Made by a program: the position numbers and the translations under genes
Shown: in pieces, positions 56,791-64,000 of the stretch
How the letters are laid out: the number at the start of each line of letters is the position of its first letter
Numbering within the stretch: the first letter of the stretch is position 1
The notes under the pieces: model-generated
Told to the model about the DNA's origin: nothing
The model's input: the letters and a program-made list of their open reading frames with translations, nothing else
The model's database searches: none
From: Streptomyces sp. WM6386
GTDB lineage: Bacteria; Actinomycetota; Actinomycetes; Streptomycetales; Streptomycetaceae
Reading direction: 5' to 3'
Assembly: GCF_000972385.1 (NCBI RefSeq)
Contig: NZ_JXTE01000018.1
Coordinates: 1-64,000, forward strand
DNA: 64,000 nucleotides

Positions 56791-59433
56791 TCAGGGGGTG
56801 CGCTTCTTCGGGGTGGGTTTGCGCTGGAGGGACGCCCTGAGTTTCTGTGCTTCGAATTTCCGGCCCTGGGCTTCGAGGGTCTCTGCCAGGTTGCGTGTGA
56901 CGGCCGCGTAGAGCCAGTGGTCGCGGCCCAGGGTTTTCTGCACTTGCGTCCTCGTGTCTCTCAGGAGCTGCTGGGCCTCGACGTACCGCCCCAGGTGGGC
57001 GAGCACACCGCCGAGGCTGTCGGCCGTATTGAGGGCGTCGGGATGGTCGTCGCCCAGTGTGCGCTGCTGCCGTTCCAGCGTGGCGGTCAGCGTGCTATTT
57101 GCCTCGTCGTGCCGGCCGAGGCCGTACAGCGTGGTGCCGAGGCCGTGGCCGCTGCGGAGAGTACTCGGATGGTCCTCCCCGAGCACGACCCGTCGCCGCT
57201 CCAGAACCTCAGAGACGGCGCGGTGGGCTTCAGGCAATCGGTGGAGCAACCGAAGCGTGGTTGCGAGGTGCTGGGCGGTATCGAGGGTGTCGGGGTGGTC
57301 TTCGCCGAGCGAGTGCCGCTGTAGCTCCAGGACCTCGGCGAGGGCGGTGCGCGCTTTCTCCCGCTCACCGATGTCATTCAGCGCGGCGGCCCGGCCGTAG
57401 GCGGCACGGAGCATGTCGGGATGGTCCTGGCTCAGGGTGGCTCGACGTCGTTCGTAGAGAGCTTGGTGAAGGACGTACGACTCCTCGTGCCGGCCCAGGC
57501 TGCCCAGGGTGACGGCGAGATCGTAAGCCGAGCTGAGTGTGTCGCCGGCATCCCCGCCCAGCACCCGCCGGCGTCGCTCCAGGATGTCTTCGACGAGGGG
57601 CAGGGCCTCCGCATACGCTCCCAGGGCGTCCAGAACCCAGGTCACCATGTGGGCGGCACGCAGGGTGTCGGGGTCGTCCTTTCCCAGCGAGACGGACCAC
57701 GTCTTGTGCAGCGTCCCGGCGAGGTTGCGGGCCGCGTGGGGCTGGGCGCTGCGTACGAGGTAGCGGGCAGTGCTCAACAACGTGGGGCGTAGCTCGGCGC
57801 GAGCGACTACGGCGGGCAGTACCGCCGTCAGATGTGGGGTGAGGGACGCCCAGCGCGGCCAAGTCCCGGGCCGCTCGGGCGTACCAGGATCGGCGGCGGT
57901 CAGCAGGGCTGCCAGATCATCCTGAACGGCGTCCACGACCTCGCCGTAGGTAGTCTCCCGTACCACCGCCTGCGTAAGCCGATGCACCTGAAACACATCC
58001 GACCCCACGACGGCCAGCCCGTACCGCCCAAGAGGTTCCAGGGCGCTTTCCGGCCAGAAGATGTCCTCCGCGTCCTCCGGCACACTCGCCAGCGACCCAC
58101 GCGCCGTGACCAGCCACGACGTGGGAATCGGTTCGGGCCCCAGAAACGCAGCGAGGCGAAGCACCGCGACCGCCCCCGGATGGTCCGCCTCCAGGCGTTC
58201 CGCGGCGATCGTGACGGTGGCGGCCAGTGACACCGGATAGTCGGGCACATTGCTGCGCCCCAGCAGCTGCGCGGTGTTCGTCCTGAGCAGCCCCAGATAC
58301 CGGTCCGCCGGAATCCCACCCCGCATCACCCCCGCCGCCTGCGCCAGCGCGAGCGGCAGGTCGCCCAGGGCCTCGGCCAGCGCGTCCGCCTGATCGTCGG
58401 TCAGGGCCAGCAGCTGACCCCTGAGGTACGCCACCGACTCCCCCCGGCTGAATACCCCCAGCGGCAGCCCCGGCACGATCCCGCTCCACGCCGGATTGCG
58501 GGCGGTGATCAGCACATGCCCGCCGCCCTCCGGCAGCCAACTCCGCAGCTGATCCGGATCCTCCGCGTTGTCCAGGATGATCAGCCAGCGGTCCCGGGTG
58601 CGCAGATACTCCATGGCGTACCGGGCGTTGAACTCGACGCCCGCCTCCGGCTTGGCCACGTCCACGCGTGCGGCGAGTTCGGCGTAGCGGGCCACGACCT
58701 GCTCGCTCTGTTCGGCGTCGACCCACCAGACGAGGTCGTACTCGTCGGCGTACCGGTAGGCGTACTCCAGTGCCACCAGCGTCTTGCCGATTCCGCCCGT
58801 GCCACGCAAGGCCTGCACCGCGGCCTGGCGCTCGGCGAGCAGTTTGGCGCGGACCTCGTCGATGACGGCTTCACGTCCGGTGAAGTGCGGGTTGCGCCGC
58901 CGGTCGCGTACGTCCCACACCGCGGGGCCGCCGCCGGTGCGGGACGGGAACGGCGGCTGGGGGCCGTGCGGGGCGGGCGGCGCGGACGGTGCGGCGGCGC
59001 CGGGGAAGGCCGGCGGTCGAGTGGGCCGCGCCGGCCCCCGTACGGCGTCGAGGAGGGCCTTGAGGGCATCCGGCTCGCTCAGTCCGTGCAGGTCCTTGCG
59101 GAGCCGGGGCGCGAGGATCGCCGGCAACTGGCCGTCCTCCAGGGGCTCGACGACCAGCGGGACGTAGCGGCCCCGCCGGGCGATCGCGGAGGTCCACTCC
59201 TCCTCGGTGTACCGCCCCGCCTCGAAGTAGCGCGGGGAGAAGACGGCGACGACGGCGCAGGCCTGGTCGAGCGCCCTGCTCATCTTCGTCACGAAGTCGT
59301 CGCCGGTACGCCAGTGCCAGCGGTCCAGCACCACCTGGTAGCCGTTCTCCTGGAGGTGCCAGGCCACCCATTCCGCCCAGGCGCTGTCCGGACCGGCGTA
59401 GCTGATGAAGATCGGCTCGGAACTGTCGGACAT
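56791..59433 (-). CDS. TIR - NB-ARC - TPR STAND protein
   Basis: 880 residues. TIR-like domain at 5-135: PIFISYAGPDSAWAEWVAWH, VVLDRWHWRTGDDFV, and SPRYFEAGRYTEEEW with a candidate NADase glutamate. A Pro/Ala linker leads to an NB-ARC/NACHT-type ATPase: P-loop LRGTGGIGKTLVALEYAYRY (~210), Walker B RWLIILDNAED, GLP.AL-like GDLPLALAQAAG. The C-terminus has about six 42-residue TPRs with the repeated LG(E/D)DHPDTL signature. This is the plant-R-protein-like layout used in bacterial anti-phage STAND systems; secondary-metabolite regulation is an alternative. Confidence 0.87.
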   Translation of the reverse strand: MSDSSEPIFISYAGPDSAWAEWVAWHLQENGYQVVLDRWHWRTGDDFVTKMSRALDQACAVVAVFSPRYFEAGRYTEEEWTSAIARRGRYVPLVVEPLEDGQLPAILAPRLRKDLHGLSEPDALKALLDAVRGPARPTRPPAFPGAAAPSAPPAPHGPQPPFPSRTGGGPAVWDVRDRRRNPHFTGREAVIDEVRAKLLAERQAAVQALRGTGGIGKTLVALEYAYRYADEYDLVWWVDAEQSEQVVARYAELAARVDVAKPEAGVEFNARYAMEYLRTRDRWLIILDNAEDPDQLRSWLPEGGGHVLITARNPAWSGIVPGLPLGVFSRGESVAYLRGQLLALTDDQADALAEALGDLPLALAQAAGVMRGGIPADRYLGLLRTNTAQLLGRSNVPDYPVSLAATVTIAAERLEADHPGAVAVLRLAAFLGPEPIPTSWLVTARGSLASVPEDAEDIFWPESALEPLGRYGLAVVGSDVFQVHRLTQAVVRETTYGEVVDAVQDDLAALLTAADPGTPERPGTWPRWASLTPHLTAVLPAVVARAELRPTLLSTARYLVRSAQPHAARNLAGTLHKTWSVSLGKDDPDTLRAAHMVTWVLDALGAYAEALPLVEDILERRRRVLGGDAGDTLSSAYDLAVTLGSLGRHEESYVLHQALYERRRATLSQDHPDMLRAAYGRAAALNDIGEREKARTALAEVLELQRHSLGEDHPDTLDTAQHLATTLRLLHRLPEAHRAVSEVLERRRVVLGEDHPSTLRSGHGLGTTLYGLGRHDEANSTLTATLERQQRTLGDDHPDALNTADSLGGVLAHLGRYVEAQQLLRDTRTQVQKTLGRDHWLYAAVTRNLAETLEAQGRKFEAQKLRASLQRKPTPKKRTP

Positions 59434-59579
59434 GCCCGTCTCCCACCCCAGCGGCCCCGGCGGCCCCCCGCGACTTCCTGTATACCGCCGTCAAACGCGT
59501 CTCCGCCCGGCGTAGGGAAAAGTCGACGGACGGGGGATGCCAGGTCAGGACCGGTGGCGGGGCCGGGCGGTGGCCGGGA

Positions 59580-60839
59580 TCAGGCCGCGCTGACTTCGGG
59601 CTTGGCAGCGAGGGGCGGCTCGGCAGGCAGGGGATTCTCGGCGGGCAGCCGCCGCATCAGCACGCTGTAGCCCACCGCGGCCAGCGTGCCGACGACCGCG
59701 CACAGCCCCCACAGCCACTCCGCGCCGTAGTGGTCGATGATCAGGCCGGACATCAGCGGGGCGACGAGCGAGGCGACGGCCCAGGACAGGGTGTACATGC
59801 CCTGGTAGCGGCCGCGGCCGTGCACGGGGGAGAGACGGACGACCAGGCTGGTCTGGGTGGGGGCGTTGACGATCTCGGCGAGGGTCCAGACGCAGACGGT
59901 GAGGGCGAAGACGCCGATGGAGCCGGCGAAGGCGGTGAGCCCGAAGCCGTATCCGGCGAGCAGGGACGAGATGACGAGCAGCCGGCGCGGATCGCGGTGC
60001 TGGATGTACCGGGTGACCGGGATCTGCAGCGCGACGATGAGGATGCCGTTGACGGCGATCGCCATGCCGTAGTCGGCGGGTGTGAACCCGGCCTCGCCCA
60101 TCGCCACCGGCAGTCCGACCGCGCCCTGCTGGAAGACGAGGGCGATGAGGAAGGACAGGGCGACGACACCCATGTAGCGCCTGTCGCGGAGCACGGTGCC
60201 GAGCCCGACCTCGTTGTCCGCCGCCTTCTCGGTGGGGGTGCGTTCGGGCCGTGACTCGGGCAGCTTCAGGAAGACCACAATCGCGCAGGCGGCCGTCATG
60301 CCGGCCTCGAGGAGGAAGCCGGCGAGGTAGCTGAACTCGGCGATGAACCCGGCGGCCATGGAGGAGATGGCGAAACCGAGGTTGATCGCCCAGTAGTTGA
60401 GCGAGAAGGCGCGCACCCGGTCCTCGGGCCGCACGATGTCGGCCATCATCGCCTGCACGGCGGGCCGTGACGCGTTGCTCGTCATACCGACGAGGAAGGC
60501 GACGGCGGCGATGGCGACCGGGTGGTGCATGAAGCCGAGCAGTGCGACGGAGGCGGCGGTGGAGGTCTGGGCGATGAGCAGCGTGGGCCGCCGCCCCAGC
60601 CGGTCGGTCATGACACCGGCGCCGACGGACGAGACGACACCGCCCAGCCCGTGCAGGGAGGCGACGAGACCGGCGAAGGCGGCGGAGTACCCGCGGTCGA
60701 GCGTGAGGTAGAGCGCCATGAAGGTGGCGACGAAGGCACCGAGCCGGTTGACGAGGGTGCTGGTCCACAGCCACCAGAACTCGCGGGGGAGCCCGGAGAC
60801 GGATTCCCTCAGGGCACGTCTCAAGGTGGCTGGTGACAT
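59580..60839 (-). CDS. MFS transporter (12-helix drug/metabolite exporter)
   Basis: 419 residues, 12 helices; motif A-like GAGVMTDRLGRRPTLLIAQT after helix 2, repeated as HRDPRRLLVISSLLAG. RALRESVSGLPREFWWLWTS opens the protein. Start ATG at 60839 with GGGGGA upstream. It is divergent from gpmA. The substrate is unknown. Confidence 0.88.
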   Translation of the reverse strand: MSPATLRRALRESVSGLPREFWWLWTSTLVNRLGAFVATFMALYLTLDRGYSAAFAGLVASLHGLGGVVSSVGAGVMTDRLGRRPTLLIAQTSTAASVALLGFMHHPVAIAAVAFLVGMTSNASRPAVQAMMADIVRPEDRVRAFSLNYWAINLGFAISSMAAGFIAEFSYLAGFLLEAGMTAACAIVVFLKLPESRPERTPTEKAADNEVGLGTVLRDRRYMGVVALSFLIALVFQQGAVGLPVAMGEAGFTPADYGMAIAVNGILIVALQIPVTRYIQHRDPRRLLVISSLLAGYGFGLTAFAGSIGVFALTVCVWTLAEIVNAPTQTSLVVRLSPVHGRGRYQGMYTLSWAVASLVAPLMSGLIIDHYGAEWLWGLCAVVGTLAAVGYSVLMRRLPAENPLPAEPPLAAKPEVSAA

Positions 60840-61003
60840 GGCGGGTCCCCCGGATGATGTAAGTGTCCCTAGTGGCAACGGCAACTTACAATCGGCGTGC
60901 TCGGGAGGACCACTCAATTAACAGATCCCGTCAACCGTTCGCCTGCCGTCCGCCTGCCGAGCGGAGGCACAAGCGATCGAGTCGGTGGATTACGCTCATA
61001 CGC

Positions 61004-61765
61004 ATGGCCGACGCACCGTACAAGCTGATCCTCCTCCGCCACGGCGAGAGCGAGTGGAACGCGAAGAACCTGTTCACCGGCTGGGTGGACGTGAACCTGA
61101 ACGAGAAGGGCGAGAAGGAGGCAGTCCGCGGTGGCGAGCTCCTGAAGGACGCCGATCTCCTCCCCGACGTGGTCCACACGTCCCTCCAGAAGCGCGCCAT
61201 CCGTACGGCACAGCTCGCGCTGGAGTCCGCGGACCGCCACTGGATCCCGGTCCACCGCTCGTGGCGCCTGAACGAGCGTCACTACGGCGCCCTCCAGGGC
61301 AAGGACAAGGCGCAGACCCTCGCGGAGTTCGGTGAGGAGCAGTTCATGCTCTGGCGCCGCTCCTACGACACTCCGCCGCCCGCGCTCGAGGACGGCACGG
61401 AGTACTCCCAGTCGGACGACCCGCGCTACGCGACGATCCCCCCGGAGCTCCGCCCGAGGACGGAGTGCCTCAAGGACGTCGTGACGCGCATGCTCCCGTA
61501 CTGGTACGACGGCATCGTCCCCGACCTCCTCGCGGGCCGCACGGTCCTGGTCGCGGCCCACGGCAACTCCCTCCGCGCCCTCGTCAAGCACCTCGACGGC
61601 ATCTCCGACGCCGACATCGCGGGCCTGAACATCCCCACGGGCATCCCGCTGTCCTACGAACTCGACGCCGCCTTCAAGCCCCTCAACCCGGGCGGCACCT
61701 ACCTCGACCCCGACGCGGCCGCGGCGGCCATCGAGGCGGTCAAGAACCAGGGCAAGAAGAAGTAG
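61004..61765 (+). CDS. gpmA: 2,3-bisphosphoglycerate-dependent phosphoglycerate mutase
   Basis: Glycolytic interconversion of 3- and 2-phosphoglycerate. 253 residues: phospho-histidine motif [20 protein letters not shown] (H15), [37 protein letters not shown], and second His in [19 protein letters not shown]. Family-typical length. ATG at 61004 ([10 protein letters not shown]). A strong T-tailed terminator follows. Confidence 0.96.
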   Translation: MADAPYKLILLRHGESEWNAKNLFTGWVDVNLNEKGEKEAVRGGELLKDADLLPDVVHTSLQKRAIRTAQLALESADRHWIPVHRSWRLNERHYGALQGKDKAQTLAEFGEEQFMLWRRSYDTPPPALEDGTEYSQSDDPRYATIPPELRPRTECLKDVVTRMLPYWYDGIVPDLLAGRTVLVAAHGNSLRALVKHLDGISDADIAGLNIPTGIPLSYELDAAFKPLNPGGTYLDPDAAAAAIEAVKNQGKKK

Positions 61766-61777
61766 AGTTAGTGATCA

Positions 61778-61818
61778 TGCCTCCCACCTGCGCATACGGC
61801 GCGGGTGGGAGGCATTTT
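61778..61818 (+). terminator. Rho-independent terminator of gpmA
   Basis: TGCCTCCCACC (61778-61788) and GGTGGGAGGCA (61804-61814) form a perfect 11-bp stem, followed by TTTT. Thirteen bases after the gpmA stop. Confidence 0.92.
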
Positions 61819-61843
61819 CGTGCTCTGGAACCTCTCTGGAACC

Positions 61844-62656
61844 TCAGCCCTCGTGATCTTGTGGCCTGAGTGCCCTGCCGAGGGCCTTACGGGCCCGGTC
61901 CCGACTGCTCGGCATGAGGTGCGCGTACACCTTCAGCGTCAGCCCCGGATCGGAGTGCCCGAGGTACTCGGCAAGAGCCTTGATGCTCTCTCCGGCGTCC
62001 AGGAGCACGGAGGCGTAGAAGTGCCGGAGCGCGTGCATGCCGTGCTCGCGGGCGGCGGCGTGCTCGCGGCTCTTGGCCTTCGGGATGACGCCTGCCTTCG
62101 CGAGAGAGGGCTTCCAGTGGTCCTCGTTCAGCGACGTGCGCCAGACGTGCCCGCCGTTCGGGCCCGTGAAGATGAGCCGCTTCGTCACGGGCTGCCCGTT
62201 GGCCCGCATCCACGGCAGAGTGATCTCTACTGGCGGGAAGCGCTTGATGTGCTCCTGTAGTGCCTCTGCGACGGGATCGGGAAGCGGTACGTCACGGAGC
62301 TTGCCGCCCTTCGGCGGAGAGAACACGGCCTTGCTCAGGCTCAGCTTGAGTTGCTGCACCACGTGCACGGTGCAGCTGTCGAAGTCGATGTCATCGACGG
62401 ACAGCCCGAGGATCTCGCCTTGCCGTAGGCCGCACCCCGCACCGACGTCGACCATGGGCCGGAAGCGCTCGACCATGGCGGCGCGTACGGCGAAGACGTG
62501 CTCAGGCTCCCAGGGGACGACGCGGCGGGTGCCCATGGCCGGCGGGGTCACCGTGCGCGAGTGGCAGGGGTTCCGGCGTAGGCATCCGTCCTCCACGGCG
62601 GCGGAGAGCACGGCGCGGACGTTGGAGAAGATGACGCGGGCGTACGAGCCGGACAT
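61844..62656 (-). pseudogene. 5'-truncated tyrosine recombinase (integrase)
   Basis: The catalytic domain is complete: Arg in GAGCGLRQGEILGLSVDDID, His-Leu-Arg-His in HGMHALRHFYASVLLDAGE, His in LAEYLGHSDPGLTL and Tyr in LKVYAHLMPSS. But the frame opens at MSGSYARVIFSNVRAVLS (62656; or 62728 with non-homologous lead), so the arm-binding and most of the core-binding domain, about 150 residues, are gone. It lies directly behind gpmA and marks the edge of an integrated element. Confidence 0.75.
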
Positions 62657-62942
62657 GCCGGTCTCTTCGGGCCCGTACCGATCGTGCGGTCGTCGCTGAG
62701 GGCCGCAATGGCGTGAGTCCCGTCTCAACGCGACTCACGGCCAACGGGAAGGTGCTGAGACGGGATGAGTCGGGACTCAGCTCATTGCAAACGTCATCGG
62801 GGAGTGACTGGCGGGATGGCTTTTCAGAGGGGGCAGGTGCGCGGTACGCACGGCCATCCCCCCGCTGAAGAGCCTCGGGACGACTTCCAGAGCGGGGAGA
62901 GGCCCGGTGACGCGCGCTCACGTCTGCCGCCTGCCCCTGGAA

Positions 62943-63011
62943 GGCGCCGCTCGCGAGAAGAGACCACCCCGCCCCGCCGGGGGAGGGTGGCCTCTTCTCG
63001 CGAGCGGCGCC
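62943..63011. repeat. Long hairpin with perfect 20-bp arms
   Basis: Arm GGCGCCGCTCGCGAGAAGAG (62943-62962) is exactly complementary to 62992-63011; the loop itself can extend the stem (ACCACCC/GGGTGGC with one mismatch). It lies in the 481-base gap between the integrase remnant and the YozE-like gene. That gap also has TGAGTCCCG (62714-62722) repeated inverted at 62771-62779. No gene is evident in it. Confidence 0.9.
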
Positions 63012-63137
63012 GCAGTCCGAGCTGGTGCCCAGCCCCGCCGGTAGCCGACGCGCGAGCGGAGCGAGCGCCAAGGGATGCGCGGCCGTAGGCCGCTCCTCAT
63101 TGGGTTTGTTCCGATGCGGCGGCGGAAGGATGCCGAC

Positions 63138-63371
63138 ATGCCCAAGCCGAAGAGCTTTACAGCGTGGTTGAAGACCCATGCCGACCAGCACAACGCCATC
63201 GGGGATCTCGCTCGGGACGTCTCCGCTGATCCAGACTGGCCCTCAGGCAAGGGACGGCAGGGCCAACTTGACTACCTTGAAGAGTGCGGCGCCATCGATG
63301 CGGCTATCGAGACGCTCGAACGTGCCTGGACTCAGTACGAGGCGTACAGGGCGGCCCAGAGCGATGCCTGA
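63138..63371 (+). CDS. YozE-like (SAM-fold) small protein
   Basis: 77 residues, MPKPKSFTAWLKTHADQHNA..., with IGDLARDVSADPDWPSGKG, DYLEECGAIDAAIETLERAW and YEAYRA. The SF..WL..H....IGDLA.D signature matches YozE-type proteins, small helical proteins often carried by phages and integrative elements. GGAAGGA lies 8 bases before the ATG. Role unknown; fits the mobile-element context. Confidence 0.8.
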   Translation: MPKPKSFTAWLKTHADQHNAIGDLARDVSADPDWPSGKGRQGQLDYLEECGAIDAAIETLERAWTQYEAYRAAQSDA

Positions 63372-63476
63372 GCTTCGGGAAGCCTGATGCCCCCTGGCGG
63401 GCGCCTCGGACGATAGCAGCACGAGCCGCCCCTCGGGAGCCCGTATCGGGCCGTTTCTGGGGTCTGCGAGGATCGG

Positions 63477-63611
63477 CCGCTATCCGCTAACGCCCTGGCC
63501 ACGTGCGGTTTTGGTCGCTATCAGGGTCGCTATCGTTAGCGACCCCTGCCGCTATCGAAAGCGGCTCAGGTGTAAGGGGTGCCCGCTATCAGTGCCGCTA
63601 ACGTTAGCGGG
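63477..63611. repeat. Array of CGCTA(T/A)C repeats with three hairpins
   Basis: Seven copies of CGCTATC or CGCTAAC occur within 135 bases, several facing each other: GGGTCGCTA (63524-63532) with TAGCGACCC (63537-63545), GCCGCT (63548-63553) with AGCGGC (63560-63565), and the 16-bp perfect palindrome CCGCTAACGTTAGCGG (63595-63610). It lies in the 424-base gap after the YozE-like gene. It could be an operator cluster, an iteron set or a transfer/partition site. Confidence 0.8.
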
Positions 63612-63651
63612 TCTAAGGACTCACGGTGAGGCTCGGACGGCCCGCCGCTCC

Positions 63652-63700
63652 GCACAAGCAAGAGGAGCACGCCTGGCGCGGGTGCTCCTCTTGCTTGTGC
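63652..63700. terminator. Perfect 19-bp hairpin, bidirectional terminator
   Basis: Arms 63652-63670 and 63682-63700 are exactly complementary around an 11-base loop. It separates the repeat array from the convergent partial gene that ends at 63796. Confidence 0.8.
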
Positions 63701-63795
63701 AGGCGGGCCAGCCCGGTAGGGGTCCGCAGTGCGGGCGCAGGGAGCCGCGTCAGTCGCGGATTCGAGGAGTTCCGCGGATGGCCCTCTATCAGGGT

Positions 63796-64000
63796 CTAAG
63801 GCAGGAAGACCCAGGTGTAGACGGAGCCTGCGAGAGCGCCCCCAGCACTCAGGTACATCAGCCATTTGGTGATGTCGGGGCGCGGCAGGGTCGCCCGGTT
63901 CGCAACCTCGCGTTGATGTAGCCGGAGCGCCTCCGTTGCTAGCGCGTTGGCAAGACGGTCCTGTAGTTCGGCGATGGCGTCGGAAGCGAGCGCGGCCGAC
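63796..64000 (-). CDS. Partial C-terminal membrane protein (runs off the window)
   Basis: The last 67 codons of a gene that begins beyond 64000. They read a helical charged part (AALASDAIAELQDRLANALA, then LRLHQREVANRATLPRP) and a C-terminal membrane helix (MYLSAGGALAGSVYTWVFLP) before TAG at 63796-63798. It could be a small element-encoded membrane protein. Family unknown. Confidence 0.6.
   Translation of the reverse strand, partial: SAALASDAIAELQDRLANALATEALRLHQREVANRATLPRPDITKWLMYLSAGGALAGSVYTWVFLP

Noticed and set aside
61766..61843. tRNA gene or obvious att duplication behind gpmA
   Set aside because: Only a T-tailed terminator and a short GGAACCTC direct repeat are visible; no cloverleaf sequence was found, and the other end of the element is outside the window.
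63566..63865. 99-codon minus-strand frame across the 19-bp hairpin
   Set aside because: It runs through the terminator and repeat array and has low-complexity composition; the real minus-strand frame here ends at 63796.

Overview
The window is high-GC actinobacterial DNA of Streptomyces type. GTG/TTG starts are common, mycothiol genes are present, and developmental regulators such as an RsiG anti-sigma factor and DevA/DevE-like GntR proteins occur. As I remember the S. coelicolor map, the gene order follows the core chromosome from mshD (SCO4151) through glnR (SCO4159), nur (SCO4179) and devE-devA-devB (about SCO4188-4191) to mshA (SCO4204) and gpmA (SCO4209), with strain-specific insertions. 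I ran no search; names rest on motifs and recalled protein sequences.

Layout. 0.2-3.1 kb: mycothiol synthase and a secreted 5'-nucleotidase. 3.2-8.5 kb: accessory stretch with a 41-aa basic peptide, decayed ABC-transporter and membrane-protein remnants, a secreted pectate lyase-pectinesterase fusion, an aerolysin-like secreted protein and a short coupled gene pair. 8.5-14.3 kb: MprAB-type two-component system, PDZ-less HtrA-like protease, LacI regulator, GlnR. 14.4-27.9 kb: housekeeping block (hydrolase, MoaD-like protein, LmeA-like lipoprotein, Cys-containing leader peptide ahead of thiosulfate sulfurtransferase, DUF1416, DsrE, three tandem membrane-anchored proteins, nitrobindin, Nur, YgfZ, Dtd, RsiG, Eis-like acetyltransferase).

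27.9-36.1 kb is the most interesting part. Three DevA-family GntR regulators each face a divergent ~60-aa two-helix membrane protein across a palindromic intergenic region. The second regulator is coupled to the HAD phosphatase DevB. The third is followed by a TTA-containing protein with two complete aminoglycoside-phosphotransferase-type kinase domains. After that comes a protein in which two membrane helices are fused to what looks like the regulators' C-terminal effector domain. DevA, DevE and DevB are known developmental genes; the membrane partners, third module, double kinase and tethered effector domain appear to me undescribed as a system.

36-47 kb: accessory genes, including a deleted quinone oxidoreductase with a TetR gene, a HelD-type ATPase, a nitroreductase-hemerythrin fusion, a frameshifted HAD gene, an imine-reductase-like gene with HxlR, DinB, SnoaL/TetR, a double glyoxalase, and a TetR/efflux pair with a perfect operator palindrome. 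47-54.9 kb: core again (XRE regulator, HbhA-like protein and DUF2516 in mycobacterial order; PP2C phosphatase; NlpC/P60 hydrolase; methyltransferase; mshA; ybjN). 55-60.8 kb: AraC/DUF2000 pair, TIR-NB-ARC-TPR protein, MFS exporter. 61-64 kb: gpmA with a strong terminator, then the edge of an integrated element (5'-truncated integrase, long hairpin, YozE-like gene, repeat array, partial membrane protein). I found no rRNA, tRNA or CRISPR array.
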